Origin: Candidatus Omnitrophota bacterium
GTDB lineage: Bacteria > Omnitrophota > Gorgyraeia > JAFGHF01
Direction: 5' to 3'
Length of the DNA: 45,161 bases
Assembly (NCBI GenBank): GCA_016939375.1
Contig: JAFGHF010000041.1
Coordinates: 1 to 45,161 of the forward strand
Shown: positions 1-7,365 of the stretch, piece by piece
Layout: each line of letters opens with the position of its first letter
Position numbering within the stretch: position 1 is the first letter of the stretch
Notes under the pieces: generated by a model
What the model saw: the letters and a program-made list of their open reading frames with translations, nothing else
The model's database searches: none
What the model was told of the DNA's origin: nothing
Made by a program: the position numbers and the translations under genes

Positions 1-83
1 GTGCGCAGGGCGGGACTTGAACCCGCACGGCAAAAGCCACACGCCCCTCAAACGTGCGCGTATACCAATTCCGCCACCTGCGC
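1..83 (-). tRNA. tRNA-Leu (anticodon GAG)
   Basis: Read on the minus strand, this folds as a class II tRNA. The acceptor arm GCGCAGG pairs with CCTGCGC. The D-arm contains GCGGAATTGGTATACGC. The anticodon stem CACGT/GCGTG encloses the loop TTGAGGG, so the anticodon is GAG. The long variable arm (GGC-TTTT-GCC) is typical of leucine tRNAs, and the T-arm is GCGGG-TTCAAGT-CCCGC. The discriminator A is at position 2 and only one further base is in the window, so an encoded CCA tail cannot be judged. It should read CUC and CUU codons. Only 13 bases separate its 5' end from the hairpin region of the preceding gene. Confidence 0.95.
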
Positions 84-90
84 AAAAAGT

Positions 91-123
91 AAAAATAAGA
101 GCCTTTCTCCGAGAAAGGCTCTT
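91..123 (-). terminator. Rho-independent terminator-like hairpin
   Basis: AAGAGCCTTTC pairs with GAAAGGCTCTT around a five-base loop. On the minus strand it is followed by the T-rich, interrupted tract TTATTTTTACTTTTT. It lies directly after the small membrane protein gene and directly before tRNA-Leu. It may terminate the small mRNA or mark a processing site upstream of the tRNA. Confidence 0.7.
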
Positions 124-158
124 CTCTCATACACAAATAAAAAATAGACAATAATCTC

Positions 159-350
159 TTATGATTTTGATTTAAGTATTTCCAACAAGGTAAGCGCTAT
201 AGCCAACAAAAGGCATGTGTTAGTAAATTGCAGAAAGGCCTGAGCTTCGATTGAGCTGGGGCCTATCGGCTTAAGAGTCATCCTTGAGATTATTCCTACT
301 ACCAAACTTATGCCTGCTGCCGCAATAGCACCATTAATAATTGCTTTCAT
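159..350 (-). CDS. small membrane protein, 63 aa, unknown function
   Basis: I do not recognise this family. The 63-residue product has two hydrophobic segments, around residues 2-22 (AIINGAIAAAGISLVVGIIS) and 40-58, joined by a short loop containing KPIGPSS, so it is probably an inner-membrane hairpin. A longer open frame begins at 404, but I chose ATG at 350. It has a strong ribosome site (GGAGGAGG, about 8 bases upstream), and the promoter at 409-436 would start transcription near 400, leaving no leader for the longer form. The gene appears monocistronic, with its own promoter upstream and a hairpin terminator downstream. Its tidy expression signals suggest that it is real and perhaps strongly expressed. 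Confidence 0.7.
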   Translation of the reverse strand: MKAIINGAIAAAGISLVVGIISRMTLKPIGPSSIEAQAFLQFTNTCLLLAIALTLLEILKSKS

Positions 351-408
351 ATACCCTACCTCCTCCCCCTTTTTAAAGGTAGTTCTAATAATAAGATATA
401 TCAAAATA

Positions 409-436
409 ATTATACTACAATAAAGACAACTGTCAA
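409..436 (-). promoter_or_regulatory. sigma70-type promoter for the small membrane protein gene
   Basis: The minus strand reads TTGACA, 16 bases, TATAAT: both hexamers are perfect consensus. The -35 hexamer lies inside a short inverted repeat (AACTGT-CAA-ACAGTT, 428-442) that could be an operator or a weak hairpin ending the upstream glycan operon. The expected start near 400 leaves about a 50-base leader before ATG 350. Confidence 0.85.
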
Positions 437-449
437 ACAGTTTTTACAT

Positions 450-1541
450 CTATTTATGTTCTTCGCTGAGCTTCTTTTCCATCCTATGCATCTTGCGCAT
501 TTTTCGCTCAATAAAACCGATGGTCCTAATGCCCAGCAACACCCCCATTGCCAGTAAGATCAAAAGCATGAAAGCATATTCGATAGGAATAAGCACAAAA
601 AGGAAGGCAATCAAACCAAAATACGCGCACACAACGTAAAGAAAGAGGACCACTTGCCTTTGAGAAAGGCCCATATTGAGCAACCTATGGTGTAAGTGCT
701 GCCTATCCGGCCTATAAATATGATGCTTTTTCAAAATTCTCCTGATAATAGCCAATAAAGTATCGAATATGGGGATCACTAAAACCGTGAGCGGGATTAT
801 CAAGGCCATACTTGTGGCCATCTTGCGTGAACCTAAAAGGGAAATCGCCGCAAGCGCAAAACCTAAAAACATGCTCCCGGTATCACCCATAAATATCTTT
901 GCCGGGAAGAAATTATAACGCAAAAAGCCTATTGAGCAGCCCATCAAGGCAACGATCAGAAATATGGTCTCTGTGTTGGATTTAAAAAGGGCTATATAGA
1001 AAAGGGCCAAAGAGCTTATAGCCGTAAGTCCGGCCGCCAAACCATCCAGGCCATCGCTTAGATTTACGGCGTTCATCAGCGCTACCATCCAAAAGACTGT
1101 AAGCAAAAGGCTGGCCAATAGGTTGAGCTGAATCTGACCTCCTAAGGGGTTAGTGATAAACTCTATCTTTAGCCCTAAAGAAAAAGCCAGGACAGCGGCA
1201 AGGACCTGTCCGGCGAGTTTGACCAAAGGGTGGATATCCTTTAAATCATGGTATACTCCCAACAAAAGCACGGCCAATCCCCCAAAGACCAGGCCCAATA
1301 TATGAGGAGCAAACTCTTCTCTAAAGTCTTTGTTTATAAAAAAGGCAAATAACACAGCCGCCATAAAGGCTATAAAAATGGCTATCCCGCCTAGCGTAGG
1401 GACCGGTTTGGTATGCACTCTTCTTTTTCCGGGTCTATCCAATATCTGATATTGCAAAGATATCTTTCTCATACTGGGCGTCAAGACAAGCGCTACCACT
1501 AAGGATATTAGAAATACGTAGGCAATATTGCTAAGAAGCAT
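450..1541 (-). CDS. polyprenyl-phosphate sugar-1-phosphate transferase (WecA/MraY family)
   Basis: This multi-pass inner-membrane enzyme of the PNPT family transfers a HexNAc-1-phosphate from a UDP-sugar to undecaprenyl phosphate, the first step of lipid-linked glycan synthesis. Family landmarks are present: VHTKPVPTLGG (residues 42-52), NLSDGLDGLAAG (160-171), FMGDTGS (218-223) and the HLHHR loop (282-286), which marks the WecA-like branch. The length of 363 is normal. The Asp-rich motif, usually DDxxD, reads YHDLKD (97-102), so its first Asp is His. It is the last gene of the glycan cluster, and its start overlaps the methyltransferase stop by 11 bases. A WecA-like role (UDP-GlcNAc) is more likely than peptidoglycan MraY, given the context and the HxHH loop. 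Confidence 0.88.
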   Translation of the reverse strand: MLLSNIAYVFLISLVVALVLTPSMRKISLQYQILDRPGKRRVHTKPVPTLGGIAIFIAFMAAVLFAFFINKDFREEFAPHILGLVFGGLAVLLLGVYHDLKDIHPLVKLAGQVLAAVLAFSLGLKIEFITNPLGGQIQLNLLASLLLTVFWMVALMNAVNLSDGLDGLAAGLTAISSLALFYIALFKSNTETIFLIVALMGCSIGFLRYNFFPAKIFMGDTGSMFLGFALAAISLLGSRKMATSMALIIPLTVLVIPIFDTLLAIIRRILKKHHIYRPDRQHLHHRLLNMGLSQRQVVLFLYVVCAYFGLIAFLFVLIPIEYAFMLLILLAMGVLLGIRTIGFIERKMRKMHRMEKKLSEEHK

Positions 1542-2199
1542 TTATTCCCCTTTTCCCTAAGTCGATTACTATAAAATAATCCCTGTCAACCTGTTTGATT
1601 CTGTAGTCGTTTAATCCGCATTTTTGCAACATATTCTCTATTTGACCTCTAGTATAAAAATACACCGGATAGTTCTTTAATGCAAGACGAATTTTTCTTA
1701 TTCCCGACCTAAGCATCCACTTTACAGGAAGGCTGAGGACGATCTTGTCTTTAGTAATACTTGCCATCTTCTGTAAAAGTGGCTGCGGGTCTTTAAAGTA
1801 TTCTAATACGCCTATAGCCAGACAGATATCAAACTTATCCTTAAAGCCGTATGCGAGAAAGTCTGCCTTAATGAACTTGCACATTTGGCTTACATCGTTT
1901 ATTCTAGCAAGCTCTCTGGCAATGGCAAGCATATTTTCAGAAAAGTCAATTCCGGTAACATCCGCTCCTACCTTGGCTAAGGCAACCGAATATCTTCCTG
2001 AACCGCAACCGACGTCTAAGATGGTCTTGACTTTAGGGGACGAGCACTCTTTTAAAGTCAACTCAAAGCGTTTGTACATGCTTTTTCTAAACAAAGAATC
2101 TATGAGCTTGCGCAATAGACTCTTCTTTTTTGAATATATAATGTCGAAATCGGCAGCGGTCTTTTCAAAATATTGCTCTATTGCCTTACTTTCATCCAA
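1531..2199 (-). CDS. class I SAM-dependent methyltransferase
   Basis: A Rossmann-fold methyltransferase of 222 residues. SAM motif I is ILDVGCGSGRYSVAL (residues 60-74), followed by the acidic loop VTGIDFSENML (81-91), the IKADF segment, and FDICLAIGVLEYFKDP at the position of motif IV. There is no signal peptide, so it is cytoplasmic. The substrate is not evident. It sits between a polysaccharide deacetylase and the sugar-1-phosphate transferase and overlaps both, so a sugar or lipid-linked glycan substrate is the natural guess. The C-terminal part resembles the generic methyltransferase family often seen in O-antigen loci. Confidence 0.8.
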   Translation of the reverse strand: MDESKAIEQYFEKTAADFDIIYSKKKSLLRKLIDSLFRKSMYKRFELTLKECSSPKVKTILDVGCGSGRYSVALAKVGADVTGIDFSENMLAIARELARINDVSQMCKFIKADFLAYGFKDKFDICLAIGVLEYFKDPQPLLQKMASITKDKIVLSLPVKWMLRSGIRKIRLALKNYPVYFYTRGQIENMLQKCGLNDYRIKQVDRDYFIVIDLGKRGINAS

Positions 2200-3010
2200 T
2201 GCGCAACACCTCCTTTACAGGAGCAAAATTAAAATCTCCCAAAAGGGCTTTGAGCTTACCTGCGACTGAGGAGATATTAAAATAATGAGTAAAGCTGCGG
2301 TCAAAGCGGATATCCAGTTTAGGTTGCTGGGTGTCTATTTCCCAAGGATGCACATAAATCTGCGCAGGCTGTCCTTGAGAGTTAAGCCTGCGTATTGCCG
2401 TCTTGATCAAGAAGTACGGCAAGAAGCGAAAGTAGAAGCCTCCGGCGATAGGAAAATTTGCGCCCATTAGCCTTATAGTTGAAGGAGGAAATTCTATCAA
2501 ATCCGGCTTGGCATCATAAGGAAACCGGGGGGCATCCGCTATGCCGTAGCGGGGATGGATGGTAGGGAAAATGCTGCAGTCATAGCGCAGGCCTTGCTCA
2601 GCCAATATGTCCAAAGTCCACAGCGTATCTTTGACTATAGAAAAACTCGCCGCCCTATGGCCTAAGATCTTTTTTCCGATTATGTCCTCAAGAAGCACGA
2701 GGGAATCCTTTAAATCTTTGCTAAAAGCATCTTTATCCTGGCGATATATTAAGCGGTGCCAAAAACCATGCGTGGCTATTTCATGCCCCTGCGCATCGAT
2801 CTCTTTTACCAGGTGAGGAAATTTATTGGCAATATAACCCAAAACAAAAAAAGTAGCTTTTATATCTTTATCGGCCAGTATGGCCAATATCTTTTCTGTA
2901 TTTTGCACAACTCTGCTTTCGTATTCATCCCATTTCTCAGCAGGGATATTGTGCTCCACACCGCAGACATGGTACCAGTCTTCTATATCGATAGTCAAGG
3001 CATTGATCAT
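2192..3010 (-). CDS. polysaccharide deacetylase, DUF3473/XrtA-locus type
   Basis: A NodB-fold deacetylase predicted to remove acetyl groups from an exported or lipid-linked glycan. The N-terminal sequence LTIDIEDWYHV (residues 5-15), with the metal-binding Asp, and ATHGFWHR (79-86), with the HxxxH pair, are typical of the subfamily found in exosortase/PEP-CTERM polysaccharide loci. The C-terminal FLIKTAIRRLN and IYVHPWEID segments also fit that group. I chose ATG at 3010 (272 aa) rather than the frame opening at 3034. ACAGGAAATAAA precedes it, and the family begins exactly at this point. No exosortase is visible in the window. It overlaps the downstream methyltransferase by 8 bases. Confidence 0.85.
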   Translation of the reverse strand: MINALTIDIEDWYHVCGVEHNIPAEKWDEYESRVVQNTEKILAILADKDIKATFFVLGYIANKFPHLVKEIDAQGHEIATHGFWHRLIYRQDKDAFSKDLKDSLVLLEDIIGKKILGHRAASFSIVKDTLWTLDILAEQGLRYDCSIFPTIHPRYGIADAPRFPYDAKPDLIEFPPSTIRLMGANFPIAGGFYFRFLPYFLIKTAIRRLNSQGQPAQIYVHPWEIDTQQPKLDIRFDRSFTHYFNISSVAGKLKALLGDFNFAPVKEVLRIG

Positions 3011-3026
3011 TTTATTTCCTGTATCC

Positions 3027-3094
3027 AAATTCAAAATTTAAAATGCAAAATTAAAAACTATAGTTTTGAATTTTTAATTTTAAATTTTTAATTT
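3027..3094. repeat. AT-rich 68-bp near-palindrome
   Basis: Two 34-base arms meet at a central CTATAG. I count four mismatched positions per arm (30 of 34 match). It consists almost entirely of A and T with short AAATT/AATTT blocks. It fills the gap between two genes and supplies the last codons (KKLKI) and the TAA stop of the glycosyltransferase at 3080. It looks like a dispersed intergenic repeat rather than a terminator, since no T-tract follows. Confidence 0.7.
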
Positions 3095-4258
3095 CTTTCT
3101 GATAAGTTGCTCATAGAGCTCAACTATATCGGCAACCATTTTCTCTCTGGAAAATCTATAGCCTACCCACTCAGCCGCTGCCCTTGCCATTTGTCCCCGC
3201 AAGGTCGCGTCTTTGAGCAATTTAATAATAGCCGCGGCAAATGCCTTATCGTCTCCCGGAGAAACCAATATTCCTGTTTGGCCGTCATTTACTATATCGG
3301 GGATCCCGCCTACTTTGCTGGCTACCACAGGTTTTCCTTCGGCCTGGGACTCCAGAACAACCCTGCCCATGCCTTCATAAAAAGAAGCTAATACTGAGAC
3401 ATCAAATATGGTAGTGATCCTTTCAACGTCCTGGCGCAAACCCGTAAATATACACTTTTGGCTGATATTTAGTTCTTGGGCAAGCTGGATCAGCCTATCC
3501 TTTAATGGTCCCTCTCCTACGATCAAAAACCTCACATTAGGGACATCTGCTATTGCCCTAGCTGCAGCGCGCAAAAATACCTCTACCCCTTTTCCCGGCG
3601 CTAGCCTGGTAACCGTGCCTACGACAAATTCATCTTGGGCTATCCCAAAATCGCGTTTTTTCGCACTGACATCAAGACCTTTTTTGAATTGCGCTAAATC
3701 GATTCCGCTATATATGGTAACGAATTTTTCAGCCGGCGCTATGTGCGCCTTAATAAATTCATCCTGCAGGGGCCTAGAAATAGCGATATACTTATCGGCA
3801 AAAGGAGCGGCAAATTTCTCTACACAATAAAACAGTTTTCTCTGGAAGGCACTTAGATTGGAATAGAGGAATACACAGCTATGCACGGTATGGATGATTA
3901 TCGGCACCCGGCAACATCTCGCAGCCAGCCGGCCCAATATTCCGGCCTTGGAATTGTGCGTGTGCACTATATCAAACCTCTCTCTTTTTATTAAACGCTT
4001 AAGCTCAAAAAAAGCCAATATATCTTTGAAAAAGTTGATCTGATTAGCTAAGTGCGGTATTACCTCGGTGCGTAGATTCATTTTTCCAGCCTCATCCAAA
4101 AGGGCTCCCCCTTGCGGACCACAAGCCAAAATAGGTTCAAAGCGGTTCTTGTCCAAACCATCCATGGTAAATAGAGTATTGGCCCCCGAGCCTCCTATGA
4201 CCGCACGGGTATGTATATGCAAGACTTTCAATCTAGTTGTTAGCGTACCCAAGATCAA
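3080..4258 (-). CDS. glycosyltransferase family 4
   Basis: A retaining GT-B glycosyltransferase acting at the cytoplasmic face on a lipid-linked glycan. The N-terminal domain starts with LKVLHIHTRAVIGGSGANTLFTM, the usual glycine-rich acceptor loop. FDIVHTHNSKAGILGRLAA lies near residues 95-113, VVGTVTRLAPGKGVEVFLRAA opens the donor domain, and SFYEGMGRVVLESQAEGKPVV holds the EX7E catalytic motif. The sugar specificity cannot be read. The frame opens with TTG at 4258, overlapping the upstream stop as TTGA. A second TTG at 4252 has better spacing (6 bases) from GAGGGG, so the true start may be two codons later. The C-terminus runs into an AT-rich repeat. Confidence 0.9.
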   Translation of the reverse strand: MILGTLTTRLKVLHIHTRAVIGGSGANTLFTMDGLDKNRFEPILACGPQGGALLDEAGKMNLRTEVIPHLANQINFFKDILAFFELKRLIKRERFDIVHTHNSKAGILGRLAARCCRVPIIIHTVHSCVFLYSNLSAFQRKLFYCVEKFAAPFADKYIAISRPLQDEFIKAHIAPAEKFVTIYSGIDLAQFKKGLDVSAKKRDFGIAQDEFVVGTVTRLAPGKGVEVFLRAAARAIADVPNVRFLIVGEGPLKDRLIQLAQELNISQKCIFTGLRQDVERITTIFDVSVLASFYEGMGRVVLESQAEGKPVVASKVGGIPDIVNDGQTGILVSPGDDKAFAAAIIKLLKDATLRGQMARAAAEWVGYRFSREKMVADIVELYEQLIRKKLKI

Positions 4259-5313
4259 CCCCTCAGAGGCAATAGTTTAGTAACTGCCTCTAATACATCA
4301 TTGACTTTAATCGATTTTAAACATTCTAAACTTTTACAATCAAACTTATAACAAGGGCTACAGGCAACCTCTTTTTTTAACACTATGCAATTCTGCTTGT
4401 TATAGGGCCGCACTTGTGGATAGCCAGGACCAATAATCGCTACTAGCGGCTTTTCCAGGGCATTGGCGATATGCATCGGGCCACTATCATTGCTGATAAA
4501 AAGATCACATCTTCTTATAAAGGCTACCAATTGAGTCAAAGAGAAAACCCCGCTGGATATAATAGGCGTTGCTCTCATCATCCGCTGCATATCCTGGGCT
4601 AATTTTATTTCACTTTTGCTGCCGGTGATCACTATCTGTGCATTATATTTTTCCGAGAGCACATCGGCGACTTTGGCAAAATTCTCTACCGGCCAACGAC
4701 GGGAAGGCCTTATTCCGCCAAGGTTTATGCCTATTGTAAATCTTCCCTTCGCGCCTGATTCTTTTTCAATAAAATCAAAAACATGTATATCTTCTTCTTT
4801 GGGTGCCCATACTTCGAGCTTATAATTATCTGCTCTGCAGTGCAACGCTCTTGCTACATCCATGATGCATTCGACCTGGTGTTTAGACAAGGGCATAGAA
4901 TCATCGACTTTGACATCATAAAACGCTCCCTTGGCGTTTGTATTCCGGCCCACAGTTTTTTTAGCCTTAATCAAAAATAGAAGAAAGCACATTTTGGCAG
5001 TCCCTGAAGAAGAATACAGATTATGCAGATTTGCAGCGACATCAAAATGCTCTCTTCTGATTTTGAGTATCGCCTGCAGGTTTCTCCATATCGTCCCCGG
5101 GGAAAGCTTTTCCTCAAAAGTAAAGACCCGGTCAATATAAGGGCAATGTCTGATCATATCCTTTGTGCGTGCAAGAGAGAGAAAAGCGATCTTTGCGTTG
5201 GGGTATTTGGCCCTCAAGGCCCTGAGCGTCGGCGAGGCCATTACTAAATCCCCGATTCCTGCCAATTGGATGATCAGCATCTTATCGCTTGAATTTATTT
5301 TTAGGTCTGCCAT
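4255..5313 (-). CDS. glycosyltransferase family 9 (heptosyltransferase-like)
   Basis: This protein resembles ADP-heptose:LPS heptosyltransferases (GT9, GT-B fold). After the start come MLIIQLAGIGDLVMASPTLRAL, the family's phosphate/acceptor motif, and later INLGGIRPSRRWPVENFAKVA and FISNDSGPMHIANALEKPLVAIIGP, the donor-site signature. A CSPCYKFDCKSLECLKSI segment near the C-terminus has the four-cysteine pattern common in this family. I chose ATG at 5313, five bases after the upstream stop and preceded by AAGG, rather than the upstream extension at 5367. It is the second of two tandem GT9 genes, which suggests two successive additions to a core-like oligosaccharide. Actual heptose use is not proven. 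Confidence 0.87.
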   Translation of the reverse strand: MADLKINSSDKMLIIQLAGIGDLVMASPTLRALRAKYPNAKIAFLSLARTKDMIRHCPYIDRVFTFEEKLSPGTIWRNLQAILKIRREHFDVAANLHNLYSSSGTAKMCFLLFLIKAKKTVGRNTNAKGAFYDVKVDDSMPLSKHQVECIMDVARALHCRADNYKLEVWAPKEEDIHVFDFIEKESGAKGRFTIGINLGGIRPSRRWPVENFAKVADVLSEKYNAQIVITGSKSEIKLAQDMQRMMRATPIISSGVFSLTQLVAFIRRCDLFISNDSGPMHIANALEKPLVAIIGPGYPQVRPYNKQNCIVLKKEVACSPCYKFDCKSLECLKSIKVNDVLEAVTKLLPLRG

Positions 5314-5317
5314 TATC

Positions 5318-6520
5318 TTAACCTTGCATCCTTTTGATTTGGGCCTGACAAGCGGCAAAGACTTCATCGGCCGTTATTGCCTTCATACATCTAAAATGGC
5401 TGCAGTCTGAAGGTTGACATTGTCTGCAACCGACGTCTTTATGGACTATTATATGTTTGCCCCCATATGGTCCCCATTTTTTAAAACTATCTAAGGGGTG
5501 GATATTGCCAAAAATCGCGACCACCGGTACCTCTAATGCTGCGGCTATATGCATGGGGCCGGTGGAATTACCCAGAAAAAGGCCTGCCCTTTTGATAAGC
5601 GAAATCGTTTCTGAGAGCATAAGTCCGGTGGCAGGTATAGTCTTTTCTCCGGCCAGCCCACATACCTTATCAACCAAACCCTCTTCACCCGGGCCACCCA
5701 AGATTACGACTTTAGCATCATGTTCGTCGATAAGCCTCCAGGCTACTTTAGCAAAGCCATCACTCATCCAGCGGATATGCTGCTCATATGCCCCCGGATG
5801 GATTACAACTACTAAGTCTTGCGGCGATATATTATTTTCATAGAGAAATGAAGCGATGTGTTTCTCTGCTTCTTGGGAAACACTCACATGCAGCCTTTTT
5901 CTTTTCGGTTTTATGCCGATAGCTTCCAGCACCTGCAGATTTACATCGACCTCATGCCTGGACTCCTTTTCACATGTATAGGGGACCCTAGTAGTAAGTA
6001 AAAATCCATTGCCGTGAAAATCATGCCCCAGTCTATAGGGGATAGAGCTCAAGAAAACCAATAGATTGCACCACAAAACAGGATATAAGACGAGCGCTAG
6101 GTCAAAGCGCTCTTTTTTCAATTTCTTCAGCAGTTTATTATTTCTAAAGATCCCCCAAATACCTTTATGGCCTATGGTAATAATCTCATTGACAAATGGG
6201 TTAGCGGCGACTAGGTCCCTATTTTGATCGGACACTAACAGCGCGATATGGGCATGGGGAAAATGGTTCCTCAGTGCCTCTAAAACAGGTGTGGCCAGGA
6301 TCACATCTCCTATTCTATCCGGCCTTAAGACTAAAATCTTTTTGACCTTATTTTTCTCATATGCAGCCAGCGGCTCGATCAATCTTAAGGCGCGCAGACA
6401 GGTTAATATTAGCTTCCCCAAGAACGCAACAACCACATAAGAAGCCCTTTGTAAAGTGCGCTTTATTATCCCTATAGGTCTAAAGCGGATCTTTCTGATG
6501 ATTTTTCTCAAAAAATTCAT
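5318..6520 (-). CDS. glycosyltransferase family 9 (heptosyltransferase-like), membrane-associated N-terminus
   Basis: A paralogue of the next gene downstream. An extra N-terminal stretch of about 60 residues is basic and then hydrophobic (RASYVVVAFLGKLILTCL) and probably binds the membrane. The GT9 core follows with KKILVLRPDRIGDVILATPVLEAL. The donor motif is LFLGNSTGPMHIAAALEVPVVAIFG, with the C-terminal cysteine cluster CRQCQPSDCSHFRC. I chose ATG at 6520 because AGGAAAAAGAA precedes it and it overlaps the upstream stop as ATGA. The frame opens further up at 6562. The two GT9 genes are translationally coupled to each other and to the neighbouring methyltransferase, so they belong to one glycan pathway. 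Confidence 0.87.
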   Translation of the reverse strand: MNFLRKIIRKIRFRPIGIIKRTLQRASYVVVAFLGKLILTCLRALRLIEPLAAYEKNKVKKILVLRPDRIGDVILATPVLEALRNHFPHAHIALLVSDQNRDLVAANPFVNEIITIGHKGIWGIFRNNKLLKKLKKERFDLALVLYPVLWCNLLVFLSSIPYRLGHDFHGNGFLLTTRVPYTCEKESRHEVDVNLQVLEAIGIKPKRKRLHVSVSQEAEKHIASFLYENNISPQDLVVVIHPGAYEQHIRWMSDGFAKVAWRLIDEHDAKVVILGGPGEEGLVDKVCGLAGEKTIPATGLMLSETISLIKRAGLFLGNSTGPMHIAAALEVPVVAIFGNIHPLDSFKKWGPYGGKHIIVHKDVGCRQCQPSDCSHFRCMKAITADEVFAACQAQIKRMQG

Positions 6521-7365
6521 TTCTTTTTCCTGCAGACAATTAAAATAGTGGCTTTTATGCAAAGAGGTAGCGGCAACAATCCTATGACTTTATCAAAGGC
6601 GATCCAGATCTTTTGCAAGACAACAAAGCGGTCGAAAAACCTGGGAATAGGCACAGTCAGCTTGCCCACCTTAATCTCCTCTATGCTAAAGCCCAATCTC
6701 TCCAAAAACGCCTCGATCTCCTTAATGGTGAAGAGATGCACATGCTCTTTCATGCCTTCTTGAGTCACAAACTCAGAAGGGTCGATATCGACCTCTTCGC
6801 CGCGTAATGTCTTAGCTAGACGTCTCCTTAAAGGTCTGGGTATGATCTGGCCGATCAAATGAAAATAATCCCAGCGGTTAGGTGTGCTTAAAAAAAGGAT
6901 GCCCTTCTCCTTCAACACCCTTTTGATCTCCTGTACGCAGGTTTCTGCATCAGCAAGATGGAGGTGCTCGATAAGCTCACTGCAGATAGCCATATCAAAA
7001 GCGGCGTCTTTAAAAGGCACGTTCAGCGCATCTGCCTGGATAAAACCAAACTTGTCTAAAGAATCATTACTCAGCGCTACTTTCAATCTAGTATAGCTTA
7101 GGTCTATCCCATAACCATCGAAGCTGCGGGCCTTAGATAAATAAGAAAAGTCTCCTCCCCGACCACATCCCATATCTAAAACAAGCGGCCGTTTTTGGCC
7201 AGAGAGTCTTCTAGAGATCATCTCATAAAATGTGCCCTTGAAACTGGCTTTATAGTTTATCGACCAAAAAGACCTTGTCTTTGCCTTTTGGGCAAGCTCT
7301 GCTCTCAGCTTCTCTCGGGCTAGAGCTAGGCGTTCATAATATTCTCTGTATGCTTTCTTGCTCAT
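6517..7365 (-). CDS. class I SAM-dependent methyltransferase
   Basis: A 282-residue cytoplasmic methyltransferase. A basic helical N-terminus (about 55 residues) precedes LVLDMGCGRGGDFSYLSKA, the SAM-binding loop. IQADALNVPFKDAAFDMAICSELIEHL is the usual motif IV region, followed by EIKRVLKEKGILFLSTPNRW, typical of UbiE/Methyltransf_11 proteins. The last 25 residues are hydrophobic (IGLLPLPLCIKATILIVC) and may touch the membrane. It overlaps both neighbours by four bases (ATGA), so it is expressed with the GT9 and GT4 genes. Substrate unknown; a glycan or polyprenyl-linked intermediate fits the context. Confidence 0.82.
   Translation of the reverse strand: MSKKAYREYYERLALAREKLRAELAQKAKTRSFWSINYKASFKGTFYEMISRRLSGQKRPLVLDMGCGRGGDFSYLSKARSFDGYGIDLSYTRLKVALSNDSLDKFGFIQADALNVPFKDAAFDMAICSELIEHLHLADAETCVQEIKRVLKEKGILFLSTPNRWDYFHLIGQIIPRPLRRRLAKTLRGEEVDIDPSEFVTQEGMKEHVHLFTIKEIEAFLERLGFSIEEIKVGKLTVPIPRFFDRFVVLQKIWIAFDKVIGLLPLPLCIKATILIVCRKKK

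Noticed and set aside
1745-2269. Plus-strand open frame of 174 codons
   Set aside because: It lies opposite the methyltransferase and deacetylase genes, has no ribosome site and a composition typical of an antisense shadow.
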